The notes beneath the pieces are model-generated. The model did no database searches. It was not told where the DNA came from and saw only the letters and a program-made list of their open reading frames with translations. The position numbers were made by a program, and so were the translations under genes. Positions 8,637-19,081 of a DNA stretch of 64,000 nt are shown here, piece by piece. The stretch is from CALAGB01 sp963789565 (GTDB lineage Bacteria > Chloroflexota > Chloroflexia > Thermomicrobiales > Thermomicrobiaceae): assembly GCA_963789565.1 (NCBI GenBank), contig CAWBKX010000002.1:62001-126000 (forward strand). The letters run 5' to 3'. Positions within the stretch are counted from its first letter, which is position 1. Each line of letters starts with the position of its first letter.

Positions 8637-10685
8637 CTACTCGTCATCCCGGGACGACTCGTCCTCATCCCCTTGGAGCATCTCGATGAGGGTCGCCTCG
8701 TCGATGATCGTGACCTCGAGCTCGCGGGCTCGATCAGCTTTGCTGCCCGCGTCCTCACCCGCGATGACAAAATCGGTCTTGCGCGATACCGAACTGGTGA
8801 CGGTCGCGCCGGATTTGCGCAGCAGTTCCTGAGCCTGGTCACGCGTGAAGTGCTCCAGTCGACCGGTCAGCACCACGGTCTTGCCGGCAAACACTTCGGA
8901 TTGTGCATGTCGTCGTTCGACCGGCTCGGTCATGCGAACGCCGAGTGAGTTGAGCTCTTCGACCAACTTCACATTACGCTCTTCAGCGAAAAAGTCGTGG
9001 ACCGCCTGGGCGACGACCGTGCCAAACCCCGGGATCTTTTCGATCTCTTCTACCGAGGCGCCCATCACTCGATCGATGTTTCGGTAGTGACCTGCCAACA
9101 GAGCCGCGTTGCGCTCGCCGACGTGGCGGATACCAAGAGCGGTTAGCAATCGCGACAACGGACGAGTTTTACCCACCTCAATCGATTGCTGTAGCTTCTC
9201 GATGCTCTTTTCACCGAAGCCTTCGAGTTCACCGACCTTTTCCCAGTCGAGCCGGTAGACGTCTGCGAATGACTGGATAAGCCCCAAATCGACGAAGCGT
9301 TCGGCTAGCTTGGAACCAAACCCTTCGATATCCATGGCACCCCGCGACACGAAATGCCGGATCTGCTCCTTAAGCTGGGCCGGGCAAGAGGCGTTGATGC
9401 AGTAGCGCACCGCTTCGTCGTCAAGACGTTCGGTGGAAGAACCACAGACCGGGCAGTGATCGGGCATCGTAAATTCGCGCTCGTCGCCGGTCCGGTTGGC
9501 CTCTACGACGGCGATGATCTTGGGAATGACGTCGCCGGCTCGTTCCACGATCACCGTATCGCCGATGCGGAGGCCCAATCGCTGGATCTCATCTTCATTG
9601 TGAAGGGTGGCACGTCGGATGACGACGCCGCCGATCTCAACCGGATCCAGGATTGCCGTCGGATTGAGACTCCCAGTGCGGCCAACGTTGATTTCGATGT
9701 CGCGGATGACTGTCGTCTTTTGAATGGCAGGGAATTTGTAGGCGGTGGCCCACCGCGGATCATGGGCGACCGTGCCAAGCTCCGCTTGAAGTTCGACGTC
9801 GTTGACTTTGATGACGACACCGTCGATCTCGAAGTCGAGCCCAGTTCGCTTTTCGAGCCAGGACTCGCATTGAGCCCAGACATCATTGATGTTGGCACAA
9901 ATGTGATAGTCGGGCGCCGTCGAGATGCCATATTGCCGCAGCATATCCAGATTGGCGGAGTGGGTTGGGCGGGTGTCACCTTCGACGAGTCCGATATCCC
10001 AGGCGAAGAACCGCAACGGACGATTGGCGGTGATGGACGGATCGAGCTGTCGCAGCGACCCGGCCGCTGAATTGCGTGGATTCGCAAAGAGCGGTTCACC
10101 CGCCTCTCCGCGTTGTCGGTTCAGCTTCTCGAAGTCCGCCTTACGCATGTAGATTTCCCCACGGGCTTCGAGAACTTCGGGAATGGGATCGTCATCTCCG
10201 TCGCGAAGTCTCAGGGGGATATTGCGGACCGTGCGGATGTTTGCCGTGACGTCCTCGCCGGTCGTGCCGTCGCCGCGGGTGGCGCCACGTTCGTAGGCGC
10301 CGTGACGAAAGAGGACCGAGACCGCGCTGCCATCGATCTTTGGCTCGGTCACGAACTCGACGTCGCGCCGGCCGGAGAGACGATAAACGCGCTCAGCCCA
10401 ATCGTGCAGTTCTTCCTGGCTGTAGACATTGCTGAGGCTCAGCATCGGGATCTCGTGGCGTACGGTGCCGAATGTGGAGGTTGGTGTGAATCCGACACGC
10501 TGAGTCGGTGATTCCTGGGTCACGAGCTCAGGGTGCTCCGCCTCGATACGACGGAGTTCGTTCATCAAGTCGTCGTATTCGGCATCGCTGACCGACGGAC
10601 TGTCGAGGACGTGATACTCGTAGTTGTAGCGGTCTAGAAGGGATCGAAGCTCGTCAACACGCTGCTGAGGATCGGTGCCGACCAT
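8637..10685 (-). CDS. ligA: NAD-dependent DNA ligase
   Basis: Seals nicks using NAD in replication and repair; 682 residues, normal length. Domains in order: N-terminal NMN-binding Ia region (about 1-70, with YEYHVLD and SDAEYDDL), adenylation domain with the nucleophile in EPKIDGS (Lys116), OB fold, four-Cys zinc finger (Cys411, Cys414, Cys429, Cys434), helix-hairpin-helix repeats with DIEGFGSKLAE and a C-terminal BRCT domain (about 590-675). The frame continues upstream to 11078, but family alignment places the start at ATG 10685 (MVGTDPQQRVDELR). It diverges from the nuclease-fusion gene; the shared 146-base interval holds promoters and a candidate LexA site. A short acidic tail follows BRCT. 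Confidence 0.97.
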   Translation of the reverse strand: MVGTDPQQRVDELRSLLDRYNYEYHVLDSPSVSDAEYDDLMNELRRIEAEHPELVTQESPTQRVGFTPTSTFGTVRHEIPMLSLSNVYSQEELHDWAERVYRLSGRRDVEFVTEPKIDGSAVSVLFRHGAYERGATRGDGTTGEDVTANIRTVRNIPLRLRDGDDDPIPEVLEARGEIYMRKADFEKLNRQRGEAGEPLFANPRNSAAGSLRQLDPSITANRPLRFFAWDIGLVEGDTRPTHSANLDMLRQYGISTAPDYHICANINDVWAQCESWLEKRTGLDFEIDGVVIKVNDVELQAELGTVAHDPRWATAYKFPAIQKTTVIRDIEINVGRTGSLNPTAILDPVEIGGVVIRRATLHNEDEIQRLGLRIGDTVIVERAGDVIPKIIAVVEANRTGDEREFTMPDHCPVCGSSTERLDDEAVRYCINASCPAQLKEQIRHFVSRGAMDIEGFGSKLAERFVDLGLIQSFADVYRLDWEKVGELEGFGEKSIEKLQQSIEVGKTRPLSRLLTALGIRHVGERNAALLAGHYRNIDRVMGASVEEIEKIPGFGTVVAQAVHDFFAEERNVKLVEELNSLGVRMTEPVERRHAQSEVFAGKTVVLTGRLEHFTRDQAQELLRKSGATVTSSVSRKTDFVIAGEDAGSKADRARELEVTIIDEATLIEMLQGDEDESSRDDE

Positions 10686-10748
10686 CGATTTTCGCAGCCC
10701 CTTGCCGTGAGACGTGTGCTCGCAGAAATGAGTCGCGGACAGAGCACA

Positions 10749-10754
10749 AGTATA
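10749..10754 (-). promoter_or_regulatory. Candidate -10 element of ligA
   Basis: On the minus strand these bases read TATACT, five of six matches to the sigma-70 -10 consensus, 63 bases upstream of the ligA start. No good -35 is seen at 17 bases. The hexamer is identical to the -10 of the divergent gene at 10785-10790. Confidence 0.4.
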
Positions 10755-10761
10755 GCACGGC

Positions 10762-10790
10762 TTGTTCGTACAGATGTTCGAATGTATACT
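10762..10790 (+). promoter_or_regulatory. Candidate promoter of the exonuclease/GIY-YIG gene
   Basis: TTGTTC (10762-10767), a 17-base spacer and TATACT (10785-10790) form a sigma-70-like promoter about 40 bases before the start at 10832. The same TTGTTC-17-CATACT layout recurs upstream of glcD. A LexA-like palindrome overlaps the end of the -35 and the spacer, where a repressor would block RNA polymerase. Confidence 0.5.
10767..10780. promoter_or_regulatory. Candidate SOS (LexA) box
   Basis: CGTACAGATGTTCG differs by one base from the Gram-positive-type LexA palindrome CGAAC-N4-GTTCG. It lies between the divergent DNA-repair genes ligA and the UvrC-like fusion and overlaps the latter's promoter spacer. 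Position and sequence fit; LexA binding in this organism is inferred. Confidence 0.45.
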
Positions 10791-10831
10791 CCTCGGCCAA
10801 GGTGACTGTTGGTCACATCGGGGAGTGGAAG

Positions 10832-12823
10832 ATGGTTGTGGACCATGATTCCGACGCCGGATCCCAGCCGGGATCCTACGCTCAATTGCGCCAACGTGCG
10901 GCGCTCTACGTACGGGATCGCGGCGGATCGGTTCCTGAAGAAGACCTGATTGCCCACGTCTTCGGAGGTGGCGGCAACCCCGGTCTGTGGCGACCGCTCT
11001 TGCGCCAGATTCTCCATGATGACGACCACCTCGTCCTGCGTTCAGACAACAGCTGGGCAGACCCGGCGAGCAAACCACGGTCCGAAAGCGACGTTCCTAC
11101 CGAGTACGTCGTGATCGACGTCGAAACGACGGGACTCAAGGCCTACACGCAACGCATCATGGAGATCGCCGTTATTCGTTTCTCGCATGGCGAGCGCGTG
11201 GACGTCTTCACGACACTGGTCAACCCCGAACGACGCGTTCCATCCTATATATCGCAACTGACCGGTATCGACGAATCGATGCTGGTCGGCGCGCCGGCAT
11301 TCAGTCAGATCGCTCAGCAGCTCGTGCAATACATTGGTGACTCGCTGGTTGTGGGCTACAACGTCGGCTTTGACCTCGGATTCATCAACGCCGAGCTCAA
11401 ACGTTTTGGTCAGCCACCGCTGGTGAATGACCACCTGGACTTACTTCCATTGGCCGGTCAGTTGGTCCCAGGCATTCGACGACCAGGACTCGACGGCTTG
11501 TGCCGCGCGTTGGGCGTCGACCAGCGCGAGCGACATCGTGCCATGGCCGATGCCGAAGCGACCGCCATCGTCTTCGGCCGCATCCTTCAAGAAGCTCAAC
11601 AGCGCGGACTGAGTTCGTTCAACGATCTCAAGCGAACTGCAGCGGTACGTGTGCCAACTCCGAAACGGCGTGATTCGGTCGGACGAGGCCGGGCGGTACT
11701 GGATCGCTCGCATCTTGTTGGGATTCCTTCAACTCCTGGCGTCTACATCATGCACGACGCGACCGACCGGGTCATTTACGTCGGCAAAGCCAAGAATCTG
11801 CGCAATCGTGTTTCCTCGTATTACTCTCAGCCATTGGGATACACCCGCAAGATGGATGGATTGCTGGAGTCGATTCAGCGCATTGATACGGTGCAAACTG
11901 GTTCCGAGCTCGAAGCGCTCCTGCTTGAATCTCAGCTGATCTTGCGGCACCAGCCACAATTCAATCGGCAGCTGCGAAACACCGAATCCTATCGCTACAT
12001 CAAGATCGAAACGTGGAATCCATGGCCGCGCGTCATGCTGACTCGGCAGTGGAAGCCGGACGGCTCGACCTACTTCGGACCGTTTCGCGTCTCTCGTGCG
12101 GCACGAGTGACGGTGGACTTGCTCAACGACACCTTCAAGCTGCGAACCTGTCCACGCTCGTTCAAGACGGCGCGCAGCTATGGCTCCCCATGCCTGCGTC
12201 TGTCGCTCGGCAAATGTCCAGGTCCATGCGTCGGCAAAGCTGATCGCGATGAGTACAAGAGCACGGTGCACGACGTGATCGGGTTCTTGCGCGGCGAGCG
12301 TGACGACGTGATCGAGATGATTCAGCGGCAGCTCGTCGATGCGGCGGAACAGCTCGATTTTGAAAAAGCCAGCAGGCTCAGGGACAGAATTCGACGAGTT
12401 CAGCAGCTGATCTTGAGCCAACAGGTTCTCGACGAAGCGGCAGCTCGCGGCAATCGACTGATCGTGACGCCGTCGGTCGACCAATGTTCGCGCGAGCTTA
12501 TGCTCGTCGTTGGCGGTCGTCTTTGGGCGCAAATACGGGTGGCCGACGTCGACCCGGACGCGCGCGTCGTAGCGCGGTTGGAAGAGATATGGGACCGCGC
12601 GCAACGATTTCCGGTTCCAACCGTCGATCACGACTCGCTCGATCAGGTGCACATCCTCGAACGATGGCTGCGCAAGAACGAAGGCCACCCCTCGATTCTC
12701 CATCTTGACGAAAATCCAAAGTGGCATGAGATCATGCACGTTGTGCGATCGCTCTCTGCCGACGATCTCAATCCTGACAGCGTGTCAAAGCTCGCGGATG
12801 CCGTATCCCTCGAGACAGAATAA
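10832..12823 (+). CDS. DEDDh 3'-5' exonuclease fused to UvrC-type GIY-YIG nuclease
   Basis: A 663-residue two-nuclease protein. Residues 1-90 look like a small winged-helix module. Residues about 92-255 form a DnaQ-like exonuclease with VIDVETTG (Asp96, Glu98), VGFD (Asp181) and HRAMADAE (His235, Asp240), all catalytic residues present. Residues about 300-375 form a GIY-YIG domain (TPGVYIMHDAT, VIYVGKAKNLRNR, SELEALLLES), followed by the four Cys (439, 453, 461, 465) that in UvrC hold an Fe-S cluster, and a UVR helix pair (LVDAAEQLDFEKASRLRDR, near 500-520). The UvrC C-terminal RNase H-like and HhH domains are absent, so it could make only the 3'-side incision, like Cho. ATG 10832 is preceded by GGGAGTGGAAG; the longer GTG start at 10802 is less likely. 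Confidence 0.92.
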   Translation: MVVDHDSDAGSQPGSYAQLRQRAALYVRDRGGSVPEEDLIAHVFGGGGNPGLWRPLLRQILHDDDHLVLRSDNSWADPASKPRSESDVPTEYVVIDVETTGLKAYTQRIMEIAVIRFSHGERVDVFTTLVNPERRVPSYISQLTGIDESMLVGAPAFSQIAQQLVQYIGDSLVVGYNVGFDLGFINAELKRFGQPPLVNDHLDLLPLAGQLVPGIRRPGLDGLCRALGVDQRERHRAMADAEATAIVFGRILQEAQQRGLSSFNDLKRTAAVRVPTPKRRDSVGRGRAVLDRSHLVGIPSTPGVYIMHDATDRVIYVGKAKNLRNRVSSYYSQPLGYTRKMDGLLESIQRIDTVQTGSELEALLLESQLILRHQPQFNRQLRNTESYRYIKIETWNPWPRVMLTRQWKPDGSTYFGPFRVSRAARVTVDLLNDTFKLRTCPRSFKTARSYGSPCLRLSLGKCPGPCVGKADRDEYKSTVHDVIGFLRGERDDVIEMIQRQLVDAAEQLDFEKASRLRDRIRRVQQLILSQQVLDEAAARGNRLIVTPSVDQCSRELMLVVGGRLWAQIRVADVDPDARVVARLEEIWDRAQRFPVPTVDHDSLDQVHILERWLRKNEGHPSILHLDENPKWHEIMHVVRSLSADDLNPDSVSKLADAVSLETE

Positions 12824-12849
12824 TCGTCTTTGCGGGTGGCCCGCGCGTG

Positions 12850-12858
12850 TGCTAGCCT
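12850..12858 (+). promoter_or_regulatory. Extended -10 promoter before the phosphohexomutase gene
   Basis: TGCTAGCCT fits the TGnTAnnnT extended -10 pattern also found before ftsK, recR, the secreted protein at 58041 and the S9 peptidase. Transcription would begin near 12865, which argues against the GTG at 12862 as the translation start. Confidence 0.4.
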
Positions 12859-12894
12859 CACGTGAATGACGCTGTGGTTCCGACTGGCTCCAGA

Positions 12895-14322
12895 ATGACA
12901 AGGGCGAACGAGACGAGCGTGACGATCCGCTTTGGCACCGATGGTTGGCGCGCGGTAATCGCGGAAGAATTCACGTTCGAAGCGGTGCGACAAATTGCTC
13001 GCGCGATGAGTGCCGTGCTGGTTCGTGACACCGTTCGTGGGCGACCCGCCGTGGTGGTCGGATACGATCGACGGTTCGGTTCCGACGAATTCGCGCGTGC
13101 CGCGACCGCAGAGTTCATTCACTGCGGTGTGGACGTCCTCTTTTCTCGTTCTCCCGTACCGACGCCCATGTTGAGCTACACCGTTCTTGAATCGAAGTCC
13201 GTGGCCGGGATGATGATCACCGCCTCGCACAATCCGCCGATGTTCAACGGCGTCAAGCTCAAGGGTCCACACGGTGGAGCGGCGCCACCGTCAATGCTGC
13301 GTGCCATTGAGGCCGAGATTGCCGGAGACAGTCGTCGAGAAGCTCCACGCGAGTATGGCGAGGTGTCGGAGATCGATCCGTTCTCCGCCTATCTCGACCG
13401 CATTGGTCGGCACGTCGACCTCGCACGTATTCGCGATGCGGGTCTCACCATCGTGGTCGATCCGATGTATGGATGCGCTTCAGGGTTGCTTCCACGGCTC
13501 ATCGGTGAAGCCCCCACGCAGATCATCGAGATCAACACAGTACACAACCCACTCTTCCCCGGTATCGTTGGACCAGAACCGGTCGACCGCAACTTGACGC
13601 GCTTGAAGAAGGTCGTCGGCGACGGCGGCGCCAACGTCGGAATCGGCTTCGACGGCGACGCGGACCGCATTGGCGTCGTAAATGGCGACGGCGAGTACAT
13701 TTCATCGCAGACCATCTTCGCGCTTCTGACACGCTACGTGCTCGAACATCGTGGTCGAGTCGGCGCCATTGTCAAGTCGGTGACGGGCACGGCAATGATC
13801 GACGCGCTTGCGGACCAATTCGGCGTTCCGGTGATCGAGACGGCCACCGGGTTCACGCATATTTCTCAGGCCATGGTTGATGAGAACGCGGCCATCGGCG
13901 GGGAAGAGAGCGGCGGGTTCGCCTTCGGATTTCATATGCCCGATCGCGACGGAGTCTTGGCCGCGCTGCTCCTGATCGACTACACGTTGCAATCAGGGAT
14001 GACGCTCAACGAGCTGATCGAGGATCTCGAGCAAGCCATTGGTGTCTGGCGATTTCGACGGGTCGACCTGCCCCTGGCTCGAGACGAGCGGGACGCGTTC
14101 GTCGAGCGGCTCAGCGCTGTGCAGTGGCCGCGATCGATGTCGAATTTGACGGTGACGAACGTGGCGCAGATGGATGGAACGAGGGTCGAATTTGCGGATG
14201 GAAGCTGGCTTTTGGTTCGGATTTCGGGAACTGAGCCTCTTCTGCGCATCTATGCCGAGTCGCACGACACCGACATGGTCGACGCGCTGTTGATGGACGC
14301 GCGTTTAACGCTCGGCGTTTGA
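12895..14322 (+). CDS. Phosphoglucomutase/phosphomannomutase family protein
   Basis: Alpha-D-phosphohexomutase that interconverts 1- and 6-phosphates of glucose, mannose or glucosamine; about 475 residues. Motifs: FGTDGWRAVI at the N-terminus, the phosphoserine loop MMITASHNPPMFNG, the Mg-binding GFDGDADRIG, the sugar-specificity loop GEESGGFAF, and the C-terminal phosphate-binding RISGTEPLLRIY. The specificity loop GEESGG fits glucose/mannose rather than GlmM, though this is suggestive only. The start is uncertain: GTG 12862, ATG 12895 and GTG 12919 are in frame with no clear ribosome binding site. 12919 gives the N-terminus most typical of the family. Downstream is udg. Confidence 0.9.
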   Translation: MTRANETSVTIRFGTDGWRAVIAEEFTFEAVRQIARAMSAVLVRDTVRGRPAVVVGYDRRFGSDEFARAATAEFIHCGVDVLFSRSPVPTPMLSYTVLESKSVAGMMITASHNPPMFNGVKLKGPHGGAAPPSMLRAIEAEIAGDSRREAPREYGEVSEIDPFSAYLDRIGRHVDLARIRDAGLTIVVDPMYGCASGLLPRLIGEAPTQIIEINTVHNPLFPGIVGPEPVDRNLTRLKKVVGDGGANVGIGFDGDADRIGVVNGDGEYISSQTIFALLTRYVLEHRGRVGAIVKSVTGTAMIDALADQFGVPVIETATGFTHISQAMVDENAAIGGEESGGFAFGFHMPDRDGVLAALLLIDYTLQSGMTLNELIEDLEQAIGVWRFRRVDLPLARDERDAFVERLSAVQWPRSMSNLTVTNVAQMDGTRVEFADGSWLLVRISGTEPLLRIYAESHDTDMVDALLMDARLTLGV

Positions 14323-14380
14323 CGCGCCGCTCATCTCGACTTCGATTTCAGAGGTATCGAACAATGGGAAGGAGCGCCCA

Positions 14381-14992
14381 ATGAGTCTGACGCTGGATGA
14401 CGTCGCCGCACGCGTGCGCAATTGCACACGGTGCGAACTTCATCGAACGCGGACACAGGGCGTTCCCGGCTCCGGCAACCCCAATGCGGAGATCATGTTC
14501 ATCGGCGAGGCGCCCGGTTGGCACGAGGATCGACAGGGACTGCCCTTCGTCGGTGCGGCGGGACAGTTTTTGAACGAGATGCTGGAGTCGATCGGCCTGG
14601 AGCGTGACGACGTTTTCATCACTAACATCGTGAAGAGTCGGCCACCAGGAAATCGAGATCCACTGCCCGACGAGATCGCGGCGTGCTCGGTCTATCTGGA
14701 TGAGCAGTTGGACATCATCAAACCTAAAGTTGTCGTGACTCTGGGACGTTTTTCGATGTCCCGATGGTTTCCCGGCGAGCGCGTCTCGCGCATTCACGGA
14801 CAACCGCGGCAATTCGGCACGTATGTCGTTGTCCCGATGTATCATCCTGCCGCGGCGTTGCACCAGGCGTCCTTGCGCGCCACGGTTGAGGCGGATATGC
14901 AAAAGCTGCCGCGGATCATCGAAGAAGCCAAGAAACTGACCGCTGAGGAAGAAGAGCCAGAACCGCCGCCAGCCCAGATGCGTCTGTTCTGA
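14381..14992 (+). CDS. udg: Family 4 uracil-DNA glycosylase with altered Fe-S ligand and clamp-binding tail
   Basis: Removes uracil from DNA to start base-excision repair; 203 residues. Motif A is present as GEAPGWHEDRQGLPFVGAAG (residues 43-61) and motif B as HPAAAL (near 155). Three of the four cysteines that bind the 4Fe-4S cluster are there (Cys15, Cys18, Cys102), but the usual KCRPPGNR reads KSRPPGNR, so the third ligand is Ser86. The protein ends in an acidic-proline linker and QMRLF, a close match to the bacterial beta-clamp pentapeptide QL[SD]LF. AAGGAG lies 8 bases before ATG 14381. Located between phosphohexomutase and RNase J genes on the same strand. Confidence 0.93.
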   Translation: MSLTLDDVAARVRNCTRCELHRTRTQGVPGSGNPNAEIMFIGEAPGWHEDRQGLPFVGAAGQFLNEMLESIGLERDDVFITNIVKSRPPGNRDPLPDEIAACSVYLDEQLDIIKPKVVVTLGRFSMSRWFPGERVSRIHGQPRQFGTYVVVPMYHPAAALHQASLRATVEADMQKLPRIIEEAKKLTAEEEEPEPPPAQMRLF

Positions 14993-15043
14993 CGTGACGA
15001 CAGTGCAGACTGTGATTCGTTTTGAGAAGGAGTCGCGGATCGC

Positions 15044-16708
15044 TTGATCGATGAACGCCTCAAAGTGCTTTTCCTCGGTGGACTCGGTGAGGTAGGCAAG
15101 AACCTCCTGCTGCTCGAGTTCGGTGAGGACATCATCGTTGTCGATGCCGGCATAGGGTTCCCCGAAGAGGACATGTTCGGTGTCGACCTGCTCATTCCCG
15201 ATCTCAGCTACCTCCGTGATCGCGCCGAATACGTGCGCGCTATCTTCATCACCCATGGACACGAAGATCACATAGGCGCTCTGGCGTATGTACTCAGCGA
15301 GGTCGATGCGCCTGTGTTCAGCACATTGCTGACGCAAGGACTGATCCGCTCGCGCTTGCGTGACCGGCGAGTCGCTCGGGACGCTGATCTGCAGTTGATA
15401 GACCCGGACTCGGACAGTGTGATCGCCGCGGGGTGTTTCTCGGTTGAAGCCTTTCGTGTGTGTCACAGCATCCCAGATGCCGTTGGGTTTGCCGTCCGAA
15501 CGCCAGTAGGGATCGTGGTGGTGACCGGCGATTTCAAGCTGGATCCCAAACCCGTGGATGGTCGAACCACCGACGTCGTCAAGCTTCGTCGCATTGCGGA
15601 GAAGAAACCTCTGTTGCTCATCAGTGACTGCGTGCACGTGGAGACGCAAGGTCCGACGCCGTCGGAAGCAGCGGTTGAGAACTCGATCGATTCGATCGTG
15701 GAAAATGCGCCCAAGCGGGTGATTCTGGCGACCTTCGCCTCCTCAATCTCCCGGGTGCAGCAGGTCCTCAACGTCGCGTATCTGCACGACCGGAAAGTCG
15801 CCTGCTTCGGCAGATCGCTTCAGAACAATGTCAAGGTTGCCCTCGATCTCGGCTATCTCAAGCCTCCCCCGAAAACGCTGGTGCGACCGGCGCAGGTGGC
15901 GGGAATGAGCCCTTCGCGCGTATTGCTCCTGTGCACGGGAAGCCAGGGAGAGCCGATGGCAGTCTTGAGCCGCATCGCACAGGGCGAACATCAAGAGATT
16001 GACGTCGTCGAAGGCGATACGGTTATCGTGTCTGCCTCGCCTATTCCCGGAAATGAAACCTCGGTCTTTCGCGTCATCAATCAGCTCTTCGCTCGAGGCG
16101 CAAACGTCATCTACTCTGCCCGGGCGTTGGTGCATGTTTCCGGACATGCTGGACGCGACGAATTGCGCCGGATGCTTGAACTGGTGCGACCGCGCTACGT
16201 CCTGCCGACACACGGTGAGGCGCGCCACCTGGCGCTCTACGCGCAGATGGCGCGCGAAACTGGAATGAGCGACTCGGACATCTTGCTGGGAGAGAATGGG
16301 ACCGTCTTCGGATTCGATTACGAGGGTTTCACCGGCGTTGATTCCGTTCCCACGGGTACCGTCTATCTCGGACCGGGATCGACGGGCGAGATCGAAGATG
16401 ACACTGTGTTGGAGAGGCGGCTGTTGGCGCGAGATGGTGTCCTGTCGGTCGTGTTGACCATTGATCGGCACTCGGGTGAGCTGTTGGCCGACCCCGACAT
16501 CTCAGCGCGCGGGTTCGTTCCGGGGCCAAAGAATGGAACCGTTCTAGAGGAAGCTCGACAGTATCTGCGCGATCTCATGCTCGAACCCAGCCGTTCCCAT
16601 GCTCGACTGCACGATCCGGAGCAGAAGGTGCGCGATTCGTTGCAGTCCTTCGTCTTTGCGCAGACGAGACGCCGTCCAATGGTCGTTCCCACCGTTATTG
16701 AGGTGTGA
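15044..16708 (+). CDS. rnj: Ribonuclease J
   Basis: Metallo-beta-lactamase/beta-CASP ribonuclease for mRNA decay and rRNA maturation, with endo- and 5'-3' exonuclease activity in the family; 554 residues. The zinc motif THGHEDH (His71, His73, Asp75, His76) is intact, with VVVTGDFKLDPKPVDG, SGHAGRDELRRMLELVRP and PTHGEARHL marking the beta-CASP and C-terminal parts. The start is TTG 15044 with AAGGAG 11 bases upstream; the nearby ATG is out of frame. Only one RNase J is visible here. It lies upstream of ftsK on the same strand. Confidence 0.96.
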   Translation: MIDERLKVLFLGGLGEVGKNLLLLEFGEDIIVVDAGIGFPEEDMFGVDLLIPDLSYLRDRAEYVRAIFITHGHEDHIGALAYVLSEVDAPVFSTLLTQGLIRSRLRDRRVARDADLQLIDPDSDSVIAAGCFSVEAFRVCHSIPDAVGFAVRTPVGIVVVTGDFKLDPKPVDGRTTDVVKLRRIAEKKPLLLISDCVHVETQGPTPSEAAVENSIDSIVENAPKRVILATFASSISRVQQVLNVAYLHDRKVACFGRSLQNNVKVALDLGYLKPPPKTLVRPAQVAGMSPSRVLLLCTGSQGEPMAVLSRIAQGEHQEIDVVEGDTVIVSASPIPGNETSVFRVINQLFARGANVIYSARALVHVSGHAGRDELRRMLELVRPRYVLPTHGEARHLALYAQMARETGMSDSDILLGENGTVFGFDYEGFTGVDSVPTGTVYLGPGSTGEIEDDTVLERRLLARDGVLSVVLTIDRHSGELLADPDISARGFVPGPKNGTVLEEARQYLRDLMLEPSRSHARLHDPEQKVRDSLQSFVFAQTRRRPMVVPTVIEV

Positions 16709-16729
16709 TCGCGGCGCCCCAGAACAGTA

Positions 16730-16738
16730 TGTTAGAAT
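16730..16738 (+). promoter_or_regulatory. Extended -10 promoter before ftsK
   Basis: TGTTAGAAT is a good extended -10 (TG, one base, TAGAAT). The predicted transcript would start near 16745, almost at the foot of a CCGTAC/GTACGG hairpin (16743-16748 with 16758-16763) that runs into the GGAGG ribosome binding site, so the start region may be partly folded. Confidence 0.45.
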
Positions 16739-16770
16739 GTGTCCGTACACCCTGATCGTACGGAGGTTTG

Positions 16771-18993
<2,223 letters not shown>

Positions 18994-19035
18994 CCACACG
19001 TCGTCGATCCTCGCAAAGAGTGATTGACCCCATTT

Positions 19036-19044
19036 TGTTATACT
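19036..19044 (+). promoter_or_regulatory. Extended -10 promoter before recR
   Basis: TGTTATACT: TG, one base, then TATACT (5 of 6 consensus). TTGACC at 19024-19029 is only 9 bases away, too close to act as the -35, so this would be an extended -10 promoter starting near 19051. Confidence 0.5.
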
Positions 19045-19081
19045 TACAGCCCGAAATTGCCACGTTTTTCGTGAGGTGTGT

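Noticed and set aside
14348..15649. 433-residue minus-strand open frame antisense to udg and rnj
   Set aside because: Overlaps two clear genes and shows no family features, only mirrored codon bias.
16743..16763. CCGTAC/GTACGG hairpin before ftsK considered as a terminator for rnj
   Set aside because: Only six pairs, a 9-base loop and no T-run; more likely part of the ftsK leader.
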